The position numbers and the translations under genes are program-made. Shown piece by piece: positions 19,013 to 27,710 of a stretch of DNA of 50,269 nucleotides (position 1 is its first letter; each line of letters begins with the position of its first letter). The notes under the pieces were generated by a model. That model saw only the letters and a list, made by a program, of their open reading frames with translations, searched no databases and was not told where the DNA came from. Source of the stretch: Paenibacillus mellifer (lineage in GTDB: Bacteria; Bacillota; Bacilli; Paenibacillales; Paenibacillaceae); contig NZ_JALPRK010000031.1 in assembly GCF_023195895.1 (NCBI RefSeq), forward strand, positions 1 to 50,269, written 5' to 3'.

Positions 19013-20558
19013 CGCCATCCTCCTTCCGGGAACGCGGATGGTAACGAAATGCCGACAGGGGCCGAAGGAACAGGCTGCGATGGAATGAATACTGGTAGGA
19101 AGCCCGAATGATGCTGTCGTCCAGGTTCCCCTTCCGGAACGGAAATAGCGGCACAAAATAAGGCATCCCCAGCGATTTTAGGCGGATCAGATGACCCATG
19201 AGCACGAGGAAGCCTGCCGTGATCCCAAGCCCGCCCCAAAAGGCCGCCAACAAGACGAACGGAAAGCGCAGCAGCCGAATCGTATTCGCCATTTTAAAAA
19301 TCGGGGTCGTAAAGGAAGCCAATGCCGAAAGAGCCACGATTATCAACAAAATGTTGCTGGTCAGCGCCGCTTGAACCGAGGCTTCTCCGATCACGATGCC
19401 GCCGACGATCCCGAGGGTCTGGCCGATTTTGGACGGCAAACGCGCCCCGGCTTCCCTAAGCAAATCGATGGTAATCTCCAAAAAGATGACCTCCACCACC
19501 GGCGGAAACGGCACGTGAATGCGTGATTCAATCAGCGGCCCCAGCATGCTTTCGGGAATGATTTCGTAATGAAACGTCATGACCGCCACGTAAATCGGCG
19601 TGGCAAAGATGGAGAACATGACGCTCAGCAGGCGGATAAAGCGAAAGAAGGACCCCAATACCCAGGGCAAGTAATAATCCTCCGGCGACACGAAAAACCC
19701 CAGAAAGTTGGCTGGGGCCGCCATCGCGTAAGGAGATCCATTGGAAAAAACAGCGACCTGGCCGGAAGTGATCGCATAGGTGATCCGGTCAATGCGTTCC
19801 GAAGACAGGAACAGCGGAAACAAGGTGTTCGAGTTGTCTGCTAGGATCTCCTCCAGTTGGGAGGTATCGTACAGCACCTCGAAATCAAAGTTTTGGAGAC
19901 GTCGTTTCATGGTCTGAACGTACTCCGGATTGGTAACGTTCTCCAGGTAAACGACGGCCACTTTCGTCTTGGAATGCGATCCGATCGTCAGGGTTTCAAT
20001 GATCAACTCGGGTGTCGGGAGCTTTGCCCGCAACAAATGAAGGTTCGTATCCAGGTTCTCCACGAACCCGGCTTTGGGCCCAACCACGCTGAATTCGTTC
20101 TCCGTATCGTTGCTCTGCCGCTGCCCCATCTGGCTGTTATCCAAATTCGCCAGCACGTACACGCCTTCCGCCAAACCCATTCGAAGCAGGACGAACCCCT
20201 CCATGATTTTGGCGACGGCTTCTTTCTCCGCGTTCGTTAGCGTTATTTCGGCAAAAGGCAGAATGCCTCTGAGATCATCGGGGTGTTGAAGCCGGGGCCG
20301 ATGCTTCTGAAGGGCAGGCAGCAGGAAATGCGTCACTTTCTCCGCCGCTACCAAGGAACGGTAGTACGCGATCCGGAGGAAGCCGGCATCCTCCTCATAG
20401 GGAGAGAACTCATGAAAATCACTGGATTTCCGGGCCAGATCCAGGGTCAAGCGCCCCCCGTCCGGCCGCCTCTTTTCGCCGGGATGGTCCACAAACATCT
20501 TCCTCGATTTCAATGATTTTCCTTTAATGTGCCGCGGCATATCGGGTTTTATGCACAT
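19002..20558 (-). CDS. Germinant receptor A subunit (GerA family)
   Basis: About 518 residues from ATG 20558. The N-terminal hydrophilic part (to about residue 270) carries TVGSHSKTKVAVVYLENVTNP-like family signature residues (here IGSHSKTKVAVVYL), and FPPVVEVIFLEITIDLLREA plus SKIGQTLGIVGGIVIGEA in the membrane half are diagnostic. In spores it forms a receptor channel with the B and C subunits. The start is uncertain: ATG 20558 has only a weak AGGGA upstream, TTG 20513 has AAAGGA at good spacing, and ATG 20498 has GAGG close by. The open frame continues upstream but runs into the divergent ABC gene. It is the first gene of the operon. Confidence 0.9.
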   Translation of the reverse strand: MCIKPDMPRHIKGKSLKSRKMFVDHPGEKRRPDGGRLTLDLARKSSDFHEFSPYEEDAGFLRIAYYRSLVAAEKVTHFLLPALQKHRPRLQHPDDLRGILPFAEITLTNAEKEAVAKIMEGFVLLRMGLAEGVYVLANLDNSQMGQRQSNDTENEFSVVGPKAGFVENLDTNLHLLRAKLPTPELIIETLTIGSHSKTKVAVVYLENVTNPEYVQTMKRRLQNFDFEVLYDTSQLEEILADNSNTLFPLFLSSERIDRITYAITSGQVAVFSNGSPYAMAAPANFLGFFVSPEDYYLPWVLGSFFRFIRLLSVMFSIFATPIYVAVMTFHYEIIPESMLGPLIESRIHVPFPPVVEVIFLEITIDLLREAGARLPSKIGQTLGIVGGIVIGEASVQAALTSNILLIIVALSALASFTTPIFKMANTIRLLRFPFVLLAAFWGGLGITAGFLVLMGHLIRLKSLGMPYFVPLFPFRKGNLDDSIIRASYQYSFHRSLFLRPLSAFRYHPRSRKEDGDVE

Positions 20559-20709
20559 CGGGCGCTGATTCCCTGCATAAATATGCAAAATAACATGTCC
20601 AACGGTTTGAAGGATGAAGCGATTCGCAGTATGATAAACCATGTTGAGAACGGATACAAGGAGGGTGGAAAGAAACGACTCACTTTTCTGGGAGAGGACG
20701 GGATGCCCG

Positions 20710-22464
20710 ATGCGGGGAAAAACCTTGCTGCTTGGCCACATCAAGTCGCATCTGCCGCTGTATCTGACAGCGGTGTTGTGCCTGACGGCCGCCAATGTGA
20801 CGTATTCGTATTTTCCGAAGGTACTGGGGGAGTTCACGGATCACCTCCAGCAAAGCGGGCTGACGAGAGGCGGCGTAGGCCGATACGCGCTGACTCTGGC
20901 TGCCATCGCCGTCGTCTATGGCCTGTGCTTCGGAATCGGGCAGTACATCAACCATCGCCTGGGCCGGATGTTTGAATTTCGTGCCCGGAGCCAGCTGTTC
21001 CGGCATTTTACTCAATTAAGCGAAGCGTTCTTCTCGAAACACGGGATCGGCAAGCTGCTCAGCTACGTGATGAATGACGTCACCGGCGTGAGAGAGTCGA
21101 TTGCGAACGGGTTGAACCAAATGACCAATGCGTCGGTGTTGTTGATCTCCGTCATTACGATGATGACGGTCAGCGATATTCCGGCGCTTTTGATCGTGGT
21201 TTGCGTCTTGCCGCTGCTCGCCATTCCGTTTATCGTGATCGCGTTTGGCCCCAAAATCCGAGATAACTCGCGGAAGGTGCAGGAGTCGCTGGCGGCAATG
21301 ACTGAAGCGGCGGAGGAACAGTTCGAAGGAATTAAGGTCACGAAGAGCTTTGCGACCGAGGAGATCGCGAGCGAGCGTTTCGGGCAAACCGTCGACCGGA
21401 TCTTGGACAGCCAGCTGTCGTTGGTGCGGATGAGCTCGCTGTTCCAGGTGCTGTTGCCATTTACCGGCGCAATCTCGATGGCTGTGGCCATCGCCTACGG
21501 CGGTCTTCTTGTCGCACGCGGCGAACTCACGCTGGGGAATTTCGTTGCCTTGACGTTGTACTTGCGGATGATCATGAACCCGCTTCGGCTGATCGGCAAC
21601 GTCATCAACTTCATGCAGCGTTCCAGGGCTTCGCTGGACCGGCTGAACCGCTTGCTGTCCGTGAAGCCGGACATCCGCGACGAGGACGGGGCCCTGCCGA
21701 TGCCGGAGGATCCGCAAAACCTCAGCATCGACATCCGCGGATTGACGTTCACCTATCCGGACGCCGCGCACGAGTCGCTGCAGGACATCCATCTCCGGTT
21801 GAACCCTGGAGAAACGCTGGGCGTAGTGGGCCGGACCGGCAGCGGCAAAACGACGCTCGTCAAGCTGCTGCTGCGGGTGTACGATCCGCCCCGCGGCACG
21901 GTCTTCATCGGCGGACGCGACGTCCGAAGCCTGACGCTGGAGAGCCTGCGCACCCGCATCGCTTATGTGCCGCAGGACGGCTTCCTGTTCAGCACGACGA
22001 TCGGCGACAACATCGCCTTCTTCGACCGGACGTCGGAGCTGAGCGCGATCGAGAAGGCCGCCAGGTTGGCCGATCTCTACGATAACGTCGCCGGCTTCCC
22101 GAAACGGTTCGACACCGAGCTTGGCGAACGCGGCCTGACGTTGTCCGGCGGACAACGCCAGCGGACCAGCCTGGCCCGGGGACTGATCAAGGACGCCCCC
22201 ATCCTGCTGCTGGACGACAGCGTCAGTGCGGTCGACGCCGTGACGGAGACGCGAATCCTCTCCCATCTGCGCGAAGCCCGCAAGGGAAAGACGACCCTGA
22301 TTATCGCCCACCGCATCAGCGCGGTGAAACACGCCGACCGCATTCTCGTGCTGGACGACGGGCGGATCGCCGAGCAGGGAACGCACGAGCAGCTGCTGCA
22401 AGCGGGAGGCTTGTACGCGAGCCTGCATCACCTCCAGGAAGGAGGCGACAGCGATGCCGTCTAA
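20710..22464 (+). CDS. Heterodimeric multidrug ABC exporter, subunit with degenerate Walker B
   Basis: A 584-residue half transporter (membrane domain then nucleotide-binding domain), like BmrC/YheI. Six membrane segments cover about 10-300. Walker A is GRTGSGKT (374-381) and the signature is LSGGQRQR. Walker B ILLLDD ends in Asp503 where a catalytic Glu is expected. The switch His is in IIAHR. That Asp, together with the altered LSAGE signature in the partner, would make one ATP site inactive, as in BmrCD and TM287/288. The start is uncertain: ATG 20710 gives the usual family N-terminus. AAGGAGG at 20658-20664 has no well-placed start after it. The stop overlaps the partner by 11 bases. Confidence 0.92.
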   Translation: MRGKTLLLGHIKSHLPLYLTAVLCLTAANVTYSYFPKVLGEFTDHLQQSGLTRGGVGRYALTLAAIAVVYGLCFGIGQYINHRLGRMFEFRARSQLFRHFTQLSEAFFSKHGIGKLLSYVMNDVTGVRESIANGLNQMTNASVLLISVITMMTVSDIPALLIVVCVLPLLAIPFIVIAFGPKIRDNSRKVQESLAAMTEAAEEQFEGIKVTKSFATEEIASERFGQTVDRILDSQLSLVRMSSLFQVLLPFTGAISMAVAIAYGGLLVARGELTLGNFVALTLYLRMIMNPLRLIGNVINFMQRSRASLDRLNRLLSVKPDIRDEDGALPMPEDPQNLSIDIRGLTFTYPDAAHESLQDIHLRLNPGETLGVVGRTGSGKTTLVKLLLRVYDPPRGTVFIGGRDVRSLTLESLRTRIAYVPQDGFLFSTTIGDNIAFFDRTSELSAIEKAARLADLYDNVAGFPKRFDTELGERGLTLSGGQRQRTSLARGLIKDAPILLLDDSVSAVDAVTETRILSHLREARKGKTTLIIAHRISAVKHADRILVLDDGRIAEQGTHEQLLQAGGLYASLHHLQEGGDSDAV

Positions 22465-24289
22465 CCCGGAAACCTCCGACAGCCGTAAGAAATACGAGGT
22501 GACCCCGGAGCAGCGGAGGAAGGCGTTCGCGGCCTTGCTCTCCTATGCCAAACCGCACCGGAAGGCTTTTCTCGCCGTATTCGGCTTTGCGTTCCTGGCC
22601 ATTTCCGCCGACTTGCTGCAGCCGTTCCTGATCAAATACGCTATCGACGAGAAGGTGCTGTTCGGCGCACACGGTCCGAGCATCCTGCTTGGCCTGGCTT
22701 TGGCTTACCTCGCGCTCGAGGCGGTCAGCGGCGTCTTCTCCTATTGGCAAGCGAACCTGCTGCAGAGGGCCGGGCAGAGCATCGTCGCCTTGCTGCGCAA
22801 GGACCTGTTTAAGCAGATCACGAGGCAGTCGATGTCCTTCTTCGACCGCAACTCGGCCGGCGGCCTCGTCACGAACGTGTCGAGCGACACAGAGACGATC
22901 AACCAGTTTTTTACCCAGGTGCTGCTCAGCTTGGTGCGCGACGGATTATCCCTCATCCTGGTCGTCGTATTCATGTTTGCGCTGGACGTCAGGCTGGCCA
23001 CATACTGCTTGGTTCTCTTTCCCATCATTACCGTGATCGCCGTCGCCTTCCGCAAGTATTTGCGTACCAGCTACCAGCGGGCCCGCTCCCTGCTGTCCCG
23101 GCTCATCGCGTTTACCGCCGAGAATCTGAGCGGAATGAGCCTGATCCAGTCGTTCCATCAGGAGGGAGAGCAGTCCTCCCGCTTCGGGGAGCGGAATACC
23201 GCGTATTTGCGGGCCAACCTGCGGGAAGTGCGGGCGACCGTCTTGTTCAACCGGTCCTTCGATATCCTCGGCAATTTGTCAGTGGCCTTCGTGGTTTGGA
23301 TCGGCGGCTTCGCGGTACTGGGCGAGCGTATCGAGTTCGGCGTACTGTATGCCTTTATCAGCTATATCCGCCAATTCTTCCAGCCGATCAACCAGATCAC
23401 CCAGCAGTGGAACACGCTGCAATCGACGATCGTGTCGGTGGATCGGCTGTGGCGGATCTTCGCCTCCGAGCCGGAGGTGAAGGATCCTGCGCCGGAGAAA
23501 GCTCAGGCGTTGCCAGCCCGTGGGGTGCGCGGCCGGATCGATTTCAACCGCATCCGCTTCTCGTACACGGACGGGCAGGAGGTGCTCCACGGCCTCGACC
23601 TCCACGTGCGGGAAGGCGAATTCATCGGCATCGTCGGCACGACCGGCGCAGGCAAGAGCTCCCTGGTGAACCTGCTGACGCGGTTCTATGACGTGGACGA
23701 CGGCAGCGTCGAAATCGACGGCACGGACATCCGCCGTCTTCCGCAGGCCTCGCTGCATCGCCTCGTCGGACTGGTGCAGCAGGACCCGTTCCTGTTCGCC
23801 GGGTCCATCATCGACAACGTCCGCCTCTACCGCGAAGACATCCCCCGCGAGGAAGTGATCCGGGCCTGCCGGCGCATCGGCGCCGACCCCATGATCGCGC
23901 GGCTGAAGGACGGCTACGACACCTGGCTGTCCAACCGGGGCAGCGGGCTGTCCGCCGGGGAGCGGCAGCTGATCTCCTTCGCGCGCATCTTGGCCTTCCG
24001 GCCGAAGATCCTCATTCTCGACGAGGCGACGGCCAACCTCGATTCGCAGACGGAGCAGCTGATCCAGAACGCGCTGAACGTGGTGTCCGCCGGCCGGACG
24101 ACGCTCGTCATCGCCCACCGGCTGTCCACCGTCCAGCACGCCGACCGCATCCTCGTCATCCAGGACGGGCGCATCGCCGAGCAGGGCAAACACGACGCGC
24201 TGCTCGCCCGCGGCGGCTACTATGCGGAGCTGGTGCGCCACTCGCGGCAAGGCCACGCGGAGCTGCAGAAGCTGGCGCAACGGCGATAA
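22454..24289 (+). CDS. Heterodimeric multidrug ABC exporter, consensus-Walker B subunit
   Basis: A 611-residue half transporter, like BmrD/YheH. It has a hydrophilic N-terminal extension, six membrane segments (about 35-320), Walker A GTTGAGKS (395-402), signature LSAGERQ instead of LSGGQ, and Walker B ILILDE with catalytic Glu524. The Switch His is in VIAHR. In known heterodimers this subunit supplies the working Glu to one site and its altered signature to the degenerate site; the pairing seen here fits exactly. GGAGG lies just before ATG 22454 within the upstream gene. Exported substrate is unknown; relatives export cationic drugs. A strong terminator follows. Confidence 0.94.
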   Translation: MPSNPETSDSRKKYEVTPEQRRKAFAALLSYAKPHRKAFLAVFGFAFLAISADLLQPFLIKYAIDEKVLFGAHGPSILLGLALAYLALEAVSGVFSYWQANLLQRAGQSIVALLRKDLFKQITRQSMSFFDRNSAGGLVTNVSSDTETINQFFTQVLLSLVRDGLSLILVVVFMFALDVRLATYCLVLFPIITVIAVAFRKYLRTSYQRARSLLSRLIAFTAENLSGMSLIQSFHQEGEQSSRFGERNTAYLRANLREVRATVLFNRSFDILGNLSVAFVVWIGGFAVLGERIEFGVLYAFISYIRQFFQPINQITQQWNTLQSTIVSVDRLWRIFASEPEVKDPAPEKAQALPARGVRGRIDFNRIRFSYTDGQEVLHGLDLHVREGEFIGIVGTTGAGKSSLVNLLTRFYDVDDGSVEIDGTDIRRLPQASLHRLVGLVQQDPFLFAGSIIDNVRLYREDIPREEVIRACRRIGADPMIARLKDGYDTWLSNRGSGLSAGERQLISFARILAFRPKILILDEATANLDSQTEQLIQNALNVVSAGRTTLVIAHRLSTVQHADRILVIQDGRIAEQGKHDALLARGGYYAELVRHSRQGHAELQKLAQRR

Positions 24290-24298
24290 TAAGAACTG

Positions 24299-24334
24299 GA
24301 GGGCTGGCCCGTTCAATCGGGCCAGCCCTCTTTT
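24299..24334 (+). terminator. Terminator of the ABC exporter operon
   Basis: A perfect 13-base-pair stem, GAGGGCTGGCCCG (24299-24311) with CGGGCCAGCCCTC (24318-24330), has a six-base loop and a TTTT tail. It lies ten bases after the stop codon. Confidence 0.95.
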
Positions 24335-24407
24335 GGATAAACCGCACCTCCCTACCTTATTCGCAATATTATGGTTGTAAAGTCTATCTTGGGTGGGTGA
24401 CCTGCAG

Positions 24408-25076
24408 ATGATATACACCGCGCTGGGGGATTCCATTACATTTGGCGACAATGCTTCCTCGCCAAGGTTGGCATATCCTCATTTAGCCGTAACGGCTTAT
24501 CAACGTTCAAACCCCCGTACCATTAAGGGTTATGTATTAGCTCGGTCCGGCTGGACCAGCAGCAATTTATTGGATGCCGTTCTGTGGCAGGGCTCGGAGA
24601 TGATCAAGCGCTCTTCCGTCGTCTCGGTCTGGATCGGCGGCGTAGACTTGGCGAATGCGGCCATTACTCCGCTTGTGAACGGCGGGCCGTTTCCGAATAT
24701 GGAGCTGCTTCTGCAGTTTCGCCGGAATCTCAGCGCCATCCTGAGGCAAATCCGGAAGACCAGTTCAGCCCGGATTGTATGCTGCACGCAATATAATCCG
24801 TTTCCGAGCAGCTCGATTGCGGTCGAATGGATCGGCCGCCTGAACCACACGACCCAAGGCATCGCCGCCGCCTACGACGCCAAAGTCGCCCCGGCTCACA
24901 AGTGGTTCGAGGGCAAACAAGCGGAGTTGATCGACGGTTACCGGGAAGGTCAGCTGGAGGACATCCTCGGCGGCACGCTGCCGATCCATCCGAACGACCG
25001 GGGTCACCGGGTGATCGCGAACGGGCTTGCCCCTTATCTTTTTCCCAAATCGAAAGTCTCTTCGAAAAAAAAATAG
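24408..25076 (+). CDS. SGNH/GDSL-family hydrolase
   Basis: A 222-residue SGNH hydrolase. Block I is ALGDSITFGD (near the N-terminus, with the nucleophilic Ser). Block III is IGGVDL, where the usual Asn of GxND is replaced by Val-Asp, and block V is HPNDRGH, with the catalytic Asp and His. Such enzymes act as esterases, lipases or acetyl-hydrolases. No signal peptide, so probably cytosolic. I take ATG 24408; a GTG at 24393 is in frame, but the GGGTGG Shine-Dalgarno-like run suits the later start better. The C-terminus ends in a lysine tail encoded by an A run that also serves, on the other strand, as the U tract of a terminator. Confidence 0.88.
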   Translation: MIYTALGDSITFGDNASSPRLAYPHLAVTAYQRSNPRTIKGYVLARSGWTSSNLLDAVLWQGSEMIKRSSVVSVWIGGVDLANAAITPLVNGGPFPNMELLLQFRRNLSAILRQIRKTSSARIVCCTQYNPFPSSSIAVEWIGRLNHTTQGIAAAYDAKVAPAHKWFEGKQAELIDGYREGQLEDILGGTLPIHPNDRGHRVIANGLAPYLFPKSKVSSKKK

Positions 25077-25098
25077 CCGGGACGCCTTCCGCATCCCG
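25065..25098 (-). terminator. Terminator of the DUF378 gene, overlapping the SGNH gene end
   Basis: An eight-base-pair stem, CGGGACGC (25078-25085) with GCATCCCG (25091-25098, one G-T pair), is followed on the minus strand by nine T (25065-25073). The T run is the complement of the lysine codons ending the convergent SGNH gene. Confidence 0.85.
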
Positions 25099-25131
25099 AC
25101 TTTCAGTTCCCTTCACGGACTTCTTCTCCGG

Positions 25132-25344
25132 TTATCTGGCGACTTCGTCTTCCGTGACGTCGTTGAAGAACTTAAACGCGTAAATGGCGCAAATGCCGAC
25201 GATGGTATAGATCACCCGTGACAAGGTTGCGTCTTGCCCGCCGAAAATGCTCGCCACCAAGTCGTATTGAAAGAGCCCTATCAACAGCCAGTTTAACCCG
25301 CCCACAATCAGTAAGGTGAGCGCTACAACGTTCAATGTTTTCAT
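25132..25344 (-). CDS. DUF378 family small membrane protein
   Basis: A 70-residue protein of the DUF378 family. The start MKTLNVVALTLLIVGGLNW is typical, and two membrane segments lie at about 5-27 and 44-62. Function is unknown; members are often general-stress or sporulation-linked small membrane proteins. AGGAG lies ten bases before ATG 25344; the longer frame from 25380 has no ribosome site. It is a single gene with its own terminator. Confidence 0.9.
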   Translation of the reverse strand: MKTLNVVALTLLIVGGLNWLLIGLFQYDLVASIFGGQDATLSRVIYTIVGICAIYAFKFFNDVTEDEVAR

Positions 25345-25539
25345 TCCGGGCCAACTCCTAGGTCGAAAATTTGTATTCATTAGTTAAATTTCCAAGTTGC
25401 CCAAATTTTATGCAGGTGCCGGCAAATATCACGAATCGGCCAAAAACTAAGGAACAAGCACAGGCAGCACGCTCAAATCCGAGTAAGATATATCGAGGAA
25501 AACGTCTATCGAAAAAACAAACACTGAGGTGATCCTTGC

Positions 25540-26154
25540 ATGGCAAGTTCGGCAAACATTCGCAATCGCGCGAAACAGCTGAAAGGCCAGCCGGTTCGCG
25601 TTGTTTTGCACGACGGGTCTTCTTATATCGGATGGATCGCCGGGCTGGATCCGAACGGCCTGTTCCTCTCCGTGCCCCCGCGCGGCAAGAAGAAATCGAA
25701 GAAAAAGACGGCAGCCCGCAGCAAAAAAGCTCGGGTATCGGCCTTCCAGCCGTTATTCGGCGGCGGCTACCCGGGAAATCCTGGCTCACCTGGCTCAGGC
25801 ACCGGCATCCGTCCGGGAGGCGGCTGGGGCTATGGCGGCGGGCTAGGGGGAGGTTACGGCTCCTTTGGCGGATATCCCGGAAGACCCGGACCCGGAGCGT
25901 ATGGCTTCACGGGTGGCCCGGGGCCGGGGAGACCGGGGTACATCGGCTTTGGCGGTGGAAGCGGGGGATCTGCCGGTTCCGGGGGGCCGCAGGAGCAGAG
26001 CCCGGAGGGCGAATCCCCGGTAAGGCCCCGACGGGCCGGCCTCTTCGGGATGGTGCAAAAAGTGCAGAAATACATGCCTTTGATGAAGATGGGCTACAAC
26101 GCCATCAAATCGATCATCCCCCTGTTTAACGGTATCAAGGCTTTGATGGTCTAA
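25540..26154 (+). CDS. Glycine-rich protein with basic N-terminus, unknown function
   Basis: I do not recognise a named family in this 204-residue protein. Residues about 17-47 (QPVRVVLHDGSSYIGWIAGL) look like a small beta-barrel or Sm-like segment. A very basic stretch follows (GKKKSKKKTAARSKKARV, about 49-66). Residues about 72-155 are rich in Gly, Pro and Tyr with partial Gly-X-Y character (GYPGRPGPGAYG). The C-terminal 40 residues form a hydrophobic-basic helix (VQKVQKYMPLMKMGYNAIK). GAGGTGAT precedes ATG 25540. A strong terminator follows. Architecture suggests a nucleic-acid-binding or spore-coat/surface protein; both are guesses. Confidence 0.8.
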   Translation: MASSANIRNRAKQLKGQPVRVVLHDGSSYIGWIAGLDPNGLFLSVPPRGKKKSKKKTAARSKKARVSAFQPLFGGGYPGNPGSPGSGTGIRPGGGWGYGGGLGGGYGSFGGYPGRPGPGAYGFTGGPGPGRPGYIGFGGGSGGSAGSGGPQEQSPEGESPVRPRRAGLFGMVQKVQKYMPLMKMGYNAIKSIIPLFNGIKALMV

Positions 26155-26158
26155 CGCG

Positions 26159-26191
26159 AGGCAGCCGTCTCCTTGGACGGCTGCCTGTTTT
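26159..26191 (+). terminator. Terminator of the glycine-rich protein gene
   Basis: A perfect stem, AGGCAGCCGTC (26159-26169) with GACGGCTGCCT (26176-26186), has a six-base TCCTTG loop and a TGTTTTG tail. It lies five bases after the stop. Confidence 0.93.
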
Positions 26192-26265
26192 GTTCGCGGG
26201 TCCATATGGGAAGGATGGGATAAAGGGAATATCCCTAATCCTCAAGCTTCGAAAGGAGTGCCCGC

Positions 26266-27255
26266 ATGTCTTCCTCTTATCCCTATTTGTCGCGAAATCT
26301 AGTTCGTGAGCCGTTTCATGATCCGGACCTGCTGGAGGCCATCTGGAAGTACCGTTGGGGAACGGACAATCCCATCGGTCCGATTCGTCTGGTGCTGATG
26401 CACGCGCCGGGGGAGGAGGTGCTTCAACTGCATGATTCCGCCAGCGTAATCGAGTCCGGCCCCGTTCTGCTTCAGCATATCCGCGGGAGGCTTAGCAAGA
26501 ACAACGGCACCGCCGCGCCCAAGCTCAAGCGACTGCAAGCGCAGCACCAAGCTCTGGCAACGGCATTGGAGAAGGAAGGCGTTCGTATCCTGTGGCTAAA
26601 CAAGCCGGACCAGCCCTGGCCGGAAACGATGTATACCCGCGATTTGGGGATGATCATCCCCGGCGGCGTTATTTTGTCCCGCCTCGCGCTGTACGTCCGG
26701 TATGGGGAAACCGCTATGGCCGCCCGCACGCTCGGCGCCGCCGGCGTACCGATCCTCGGAATGATCCAAGGCAGCGGCTTTGCCGAAGGCGGAAGCTTTA
26801 TCATGCTGGATCGGCAAACGGCGGTCCTTGGCCGTTCGGAGCGGGTAAACCCTGAGGGAATCGAGCAGGTGCGCCATCTTTTATCGTTACAGCAGATCGA
26901 CCTGATCGTCATCGACCTGCCCGCCTCGATCATTCACCTGGACGAAGCGTTCCTGATGGTCGACCGCCGCAAGGCGCTAGTGAATATCGCGCTGCTGCCG
27001 TACTGGTTCCTGGACGAGCTGCATCAACGCGGTTTCGAGCTGCTGCACGTCGATCCCCGCGATCCGACGTTAACCATCAACGGCTTAGCCCTGGCGCCGG
27101 GGAAAGTCCTGTTCTCCGCGGACGGGAACCACACGATCGATCTGCTCTCCAATCAAGGCGTTCAGGTCATCCCCGTCGAGGTCTCCGAGATCGCCAAAAT
27201 GGGCGGCGGCATCCACTGCTGCACCCTACCGTTGATTCGGGAGCCGCTGCTGTGA
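26266..27255 (+). CDS. Arginine deiminase / amidinotransferase-fold enzyme
   Basis: A 329-residue protein of the guanidino-group-modifying superfamily (arginine deiminase, dimethylargininase, amidinotransferase). Visible catalytic pattern: TRDLGM with Asp126, AEGGSF with Glu174, HLDEAF with His224 and a late GGGIHCCTLPL with Cys318 or Cys319 as nucleophile. The set matches the Cys-His-Asp/Glu triad of the fold. Likely reaction: hydrolysis or transfer of the guanidino group of arginine or a derivative, in the cytosol; the exact substrate is not resolved. AAGGAG precedes ATG 26266. A palindrome AGGGA-ATA-TCCCT at 26224-26236 lies in the leader. Single gene. Confidence 0.88.
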   Translation: MSSSYPYLSRNLVREPFHDPDLLEAIWKYRWGTDNPIGPIRLVLMHAPGEEVLQLHDSASVIESGPVLLQHIRGRLSKNNGTAAPKLKRLQAQHQALATALEKEGVRILWLNKPDQPWPETMYTRDLGMIIPGGVILSRLALYVRYGETAMAARTLGAAGVPILGMIQGSGFAEGGSFIMLDRQTAVLGRSERVNPEGIEQVRHLLSLQQIDLIVIDLPASIIHLDEAFLMVDRRKALVNIALLPYWFLDELHQRGFELLHVDPRDPTLTINGLALAPGKVLFSADGNHTIDLLSNQGVQVIPVEVSEIAKMGGGIHCCTLPLIREPLL

Positions 27256-27264
27256 ACCGGGGAG

Positions 27265-27295
27265 AAACAAAAAAGAGACGCGGGACGCGTCTCTT
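27265..27295 (-). terminator. Bidirectional terminator between convergent genes
   Basis: A perfect ten-base-pair stem, AAGAGACGCG (27273-27282) with CGCGTCTCTT (27286-27295), has a three-base loop. On the minus strand it is followed by a run of T broken once (27265-27274 region), making it strong for the tiny membrane protein gene. On the plus strand it has a weaker TTCCTT tail and may end the deiminase-fold gene. Confidence 0.9.
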
Positions 27296-27301
27296 CCTTA
27301 C

Positions 27302-27490
27302 CTACTTGCGGCGGTTCTTCGTAAATCGGGTATACACGATCAAGGCTGCGAGCATCATCGCCACGAACCCGATGTTCCCGGCGGCCTCCTGCGTCATCCC
27401 GAACAACACGCAAAGATTCGTCACCAACCCATTCGTCAGCAGCGCGATCAAGATCAAAAAGATCGGACGCCACAAGTTATATCCTCTCAT
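27302..27490 (-). CDS. Small hydrophobic membrane protein
   Basis: A 62-residue protein with two membrane segments (about 8-29 and 39-54) and a basic C-terminal tail (YTRFTKNRRK). It begins MRGYNLWRPIFLILIALLT. I cannot assign a family. GGGAG sits nine bases before ATG 27490 and a strong terminator follows immediately, which supports a real small gene. Confidence 0.75.
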   Translation of the reverse strand: MRGYNLWRPIFLILIALLTNGLVTNLCVLFGMTQEAAGNIGFVAMMLAALIVYTRFTKNRRK

Positions 27491-27710
27491 TCAGCGACAC
27501 TCCCGCCCCTCTATGTTATCGATCCTATGATTTCAGGTTAGAAGCATTTTAACATAAATAGAGAGCGTTTGCATTTTTCCGGGTGAGGCGGCCTCAAAGG
27601 AATTGCACCGATTCCCATCGAATTGATAATGAAACACGGATGGCGGGTAGCTTCAAAAGCGCAACCGCGAACAGGTCAACGAATCCTTCCGGGATTAAGA
27701 TGAGGTTGTT

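Noticed and set aside
20559..20837. N-terminal extension of the germinant receptor A subunit
   Set aside because: It runs into the coding part of the divergent ABC gene, and family length fits the shorter form. The exact start remains open.
21016..22431. A 471-codon open frame on the minus strand
   Set aside because: Antisense to the first ABC exporter gene; no domain is visible and Gln/Arg/Asp-rich composition is typical of a shadow.
23279..24451. A 390-codon open frame on the minus strand
   Set aside because: Antisense to the second ABC exporter gene and crosses a strong terminator.
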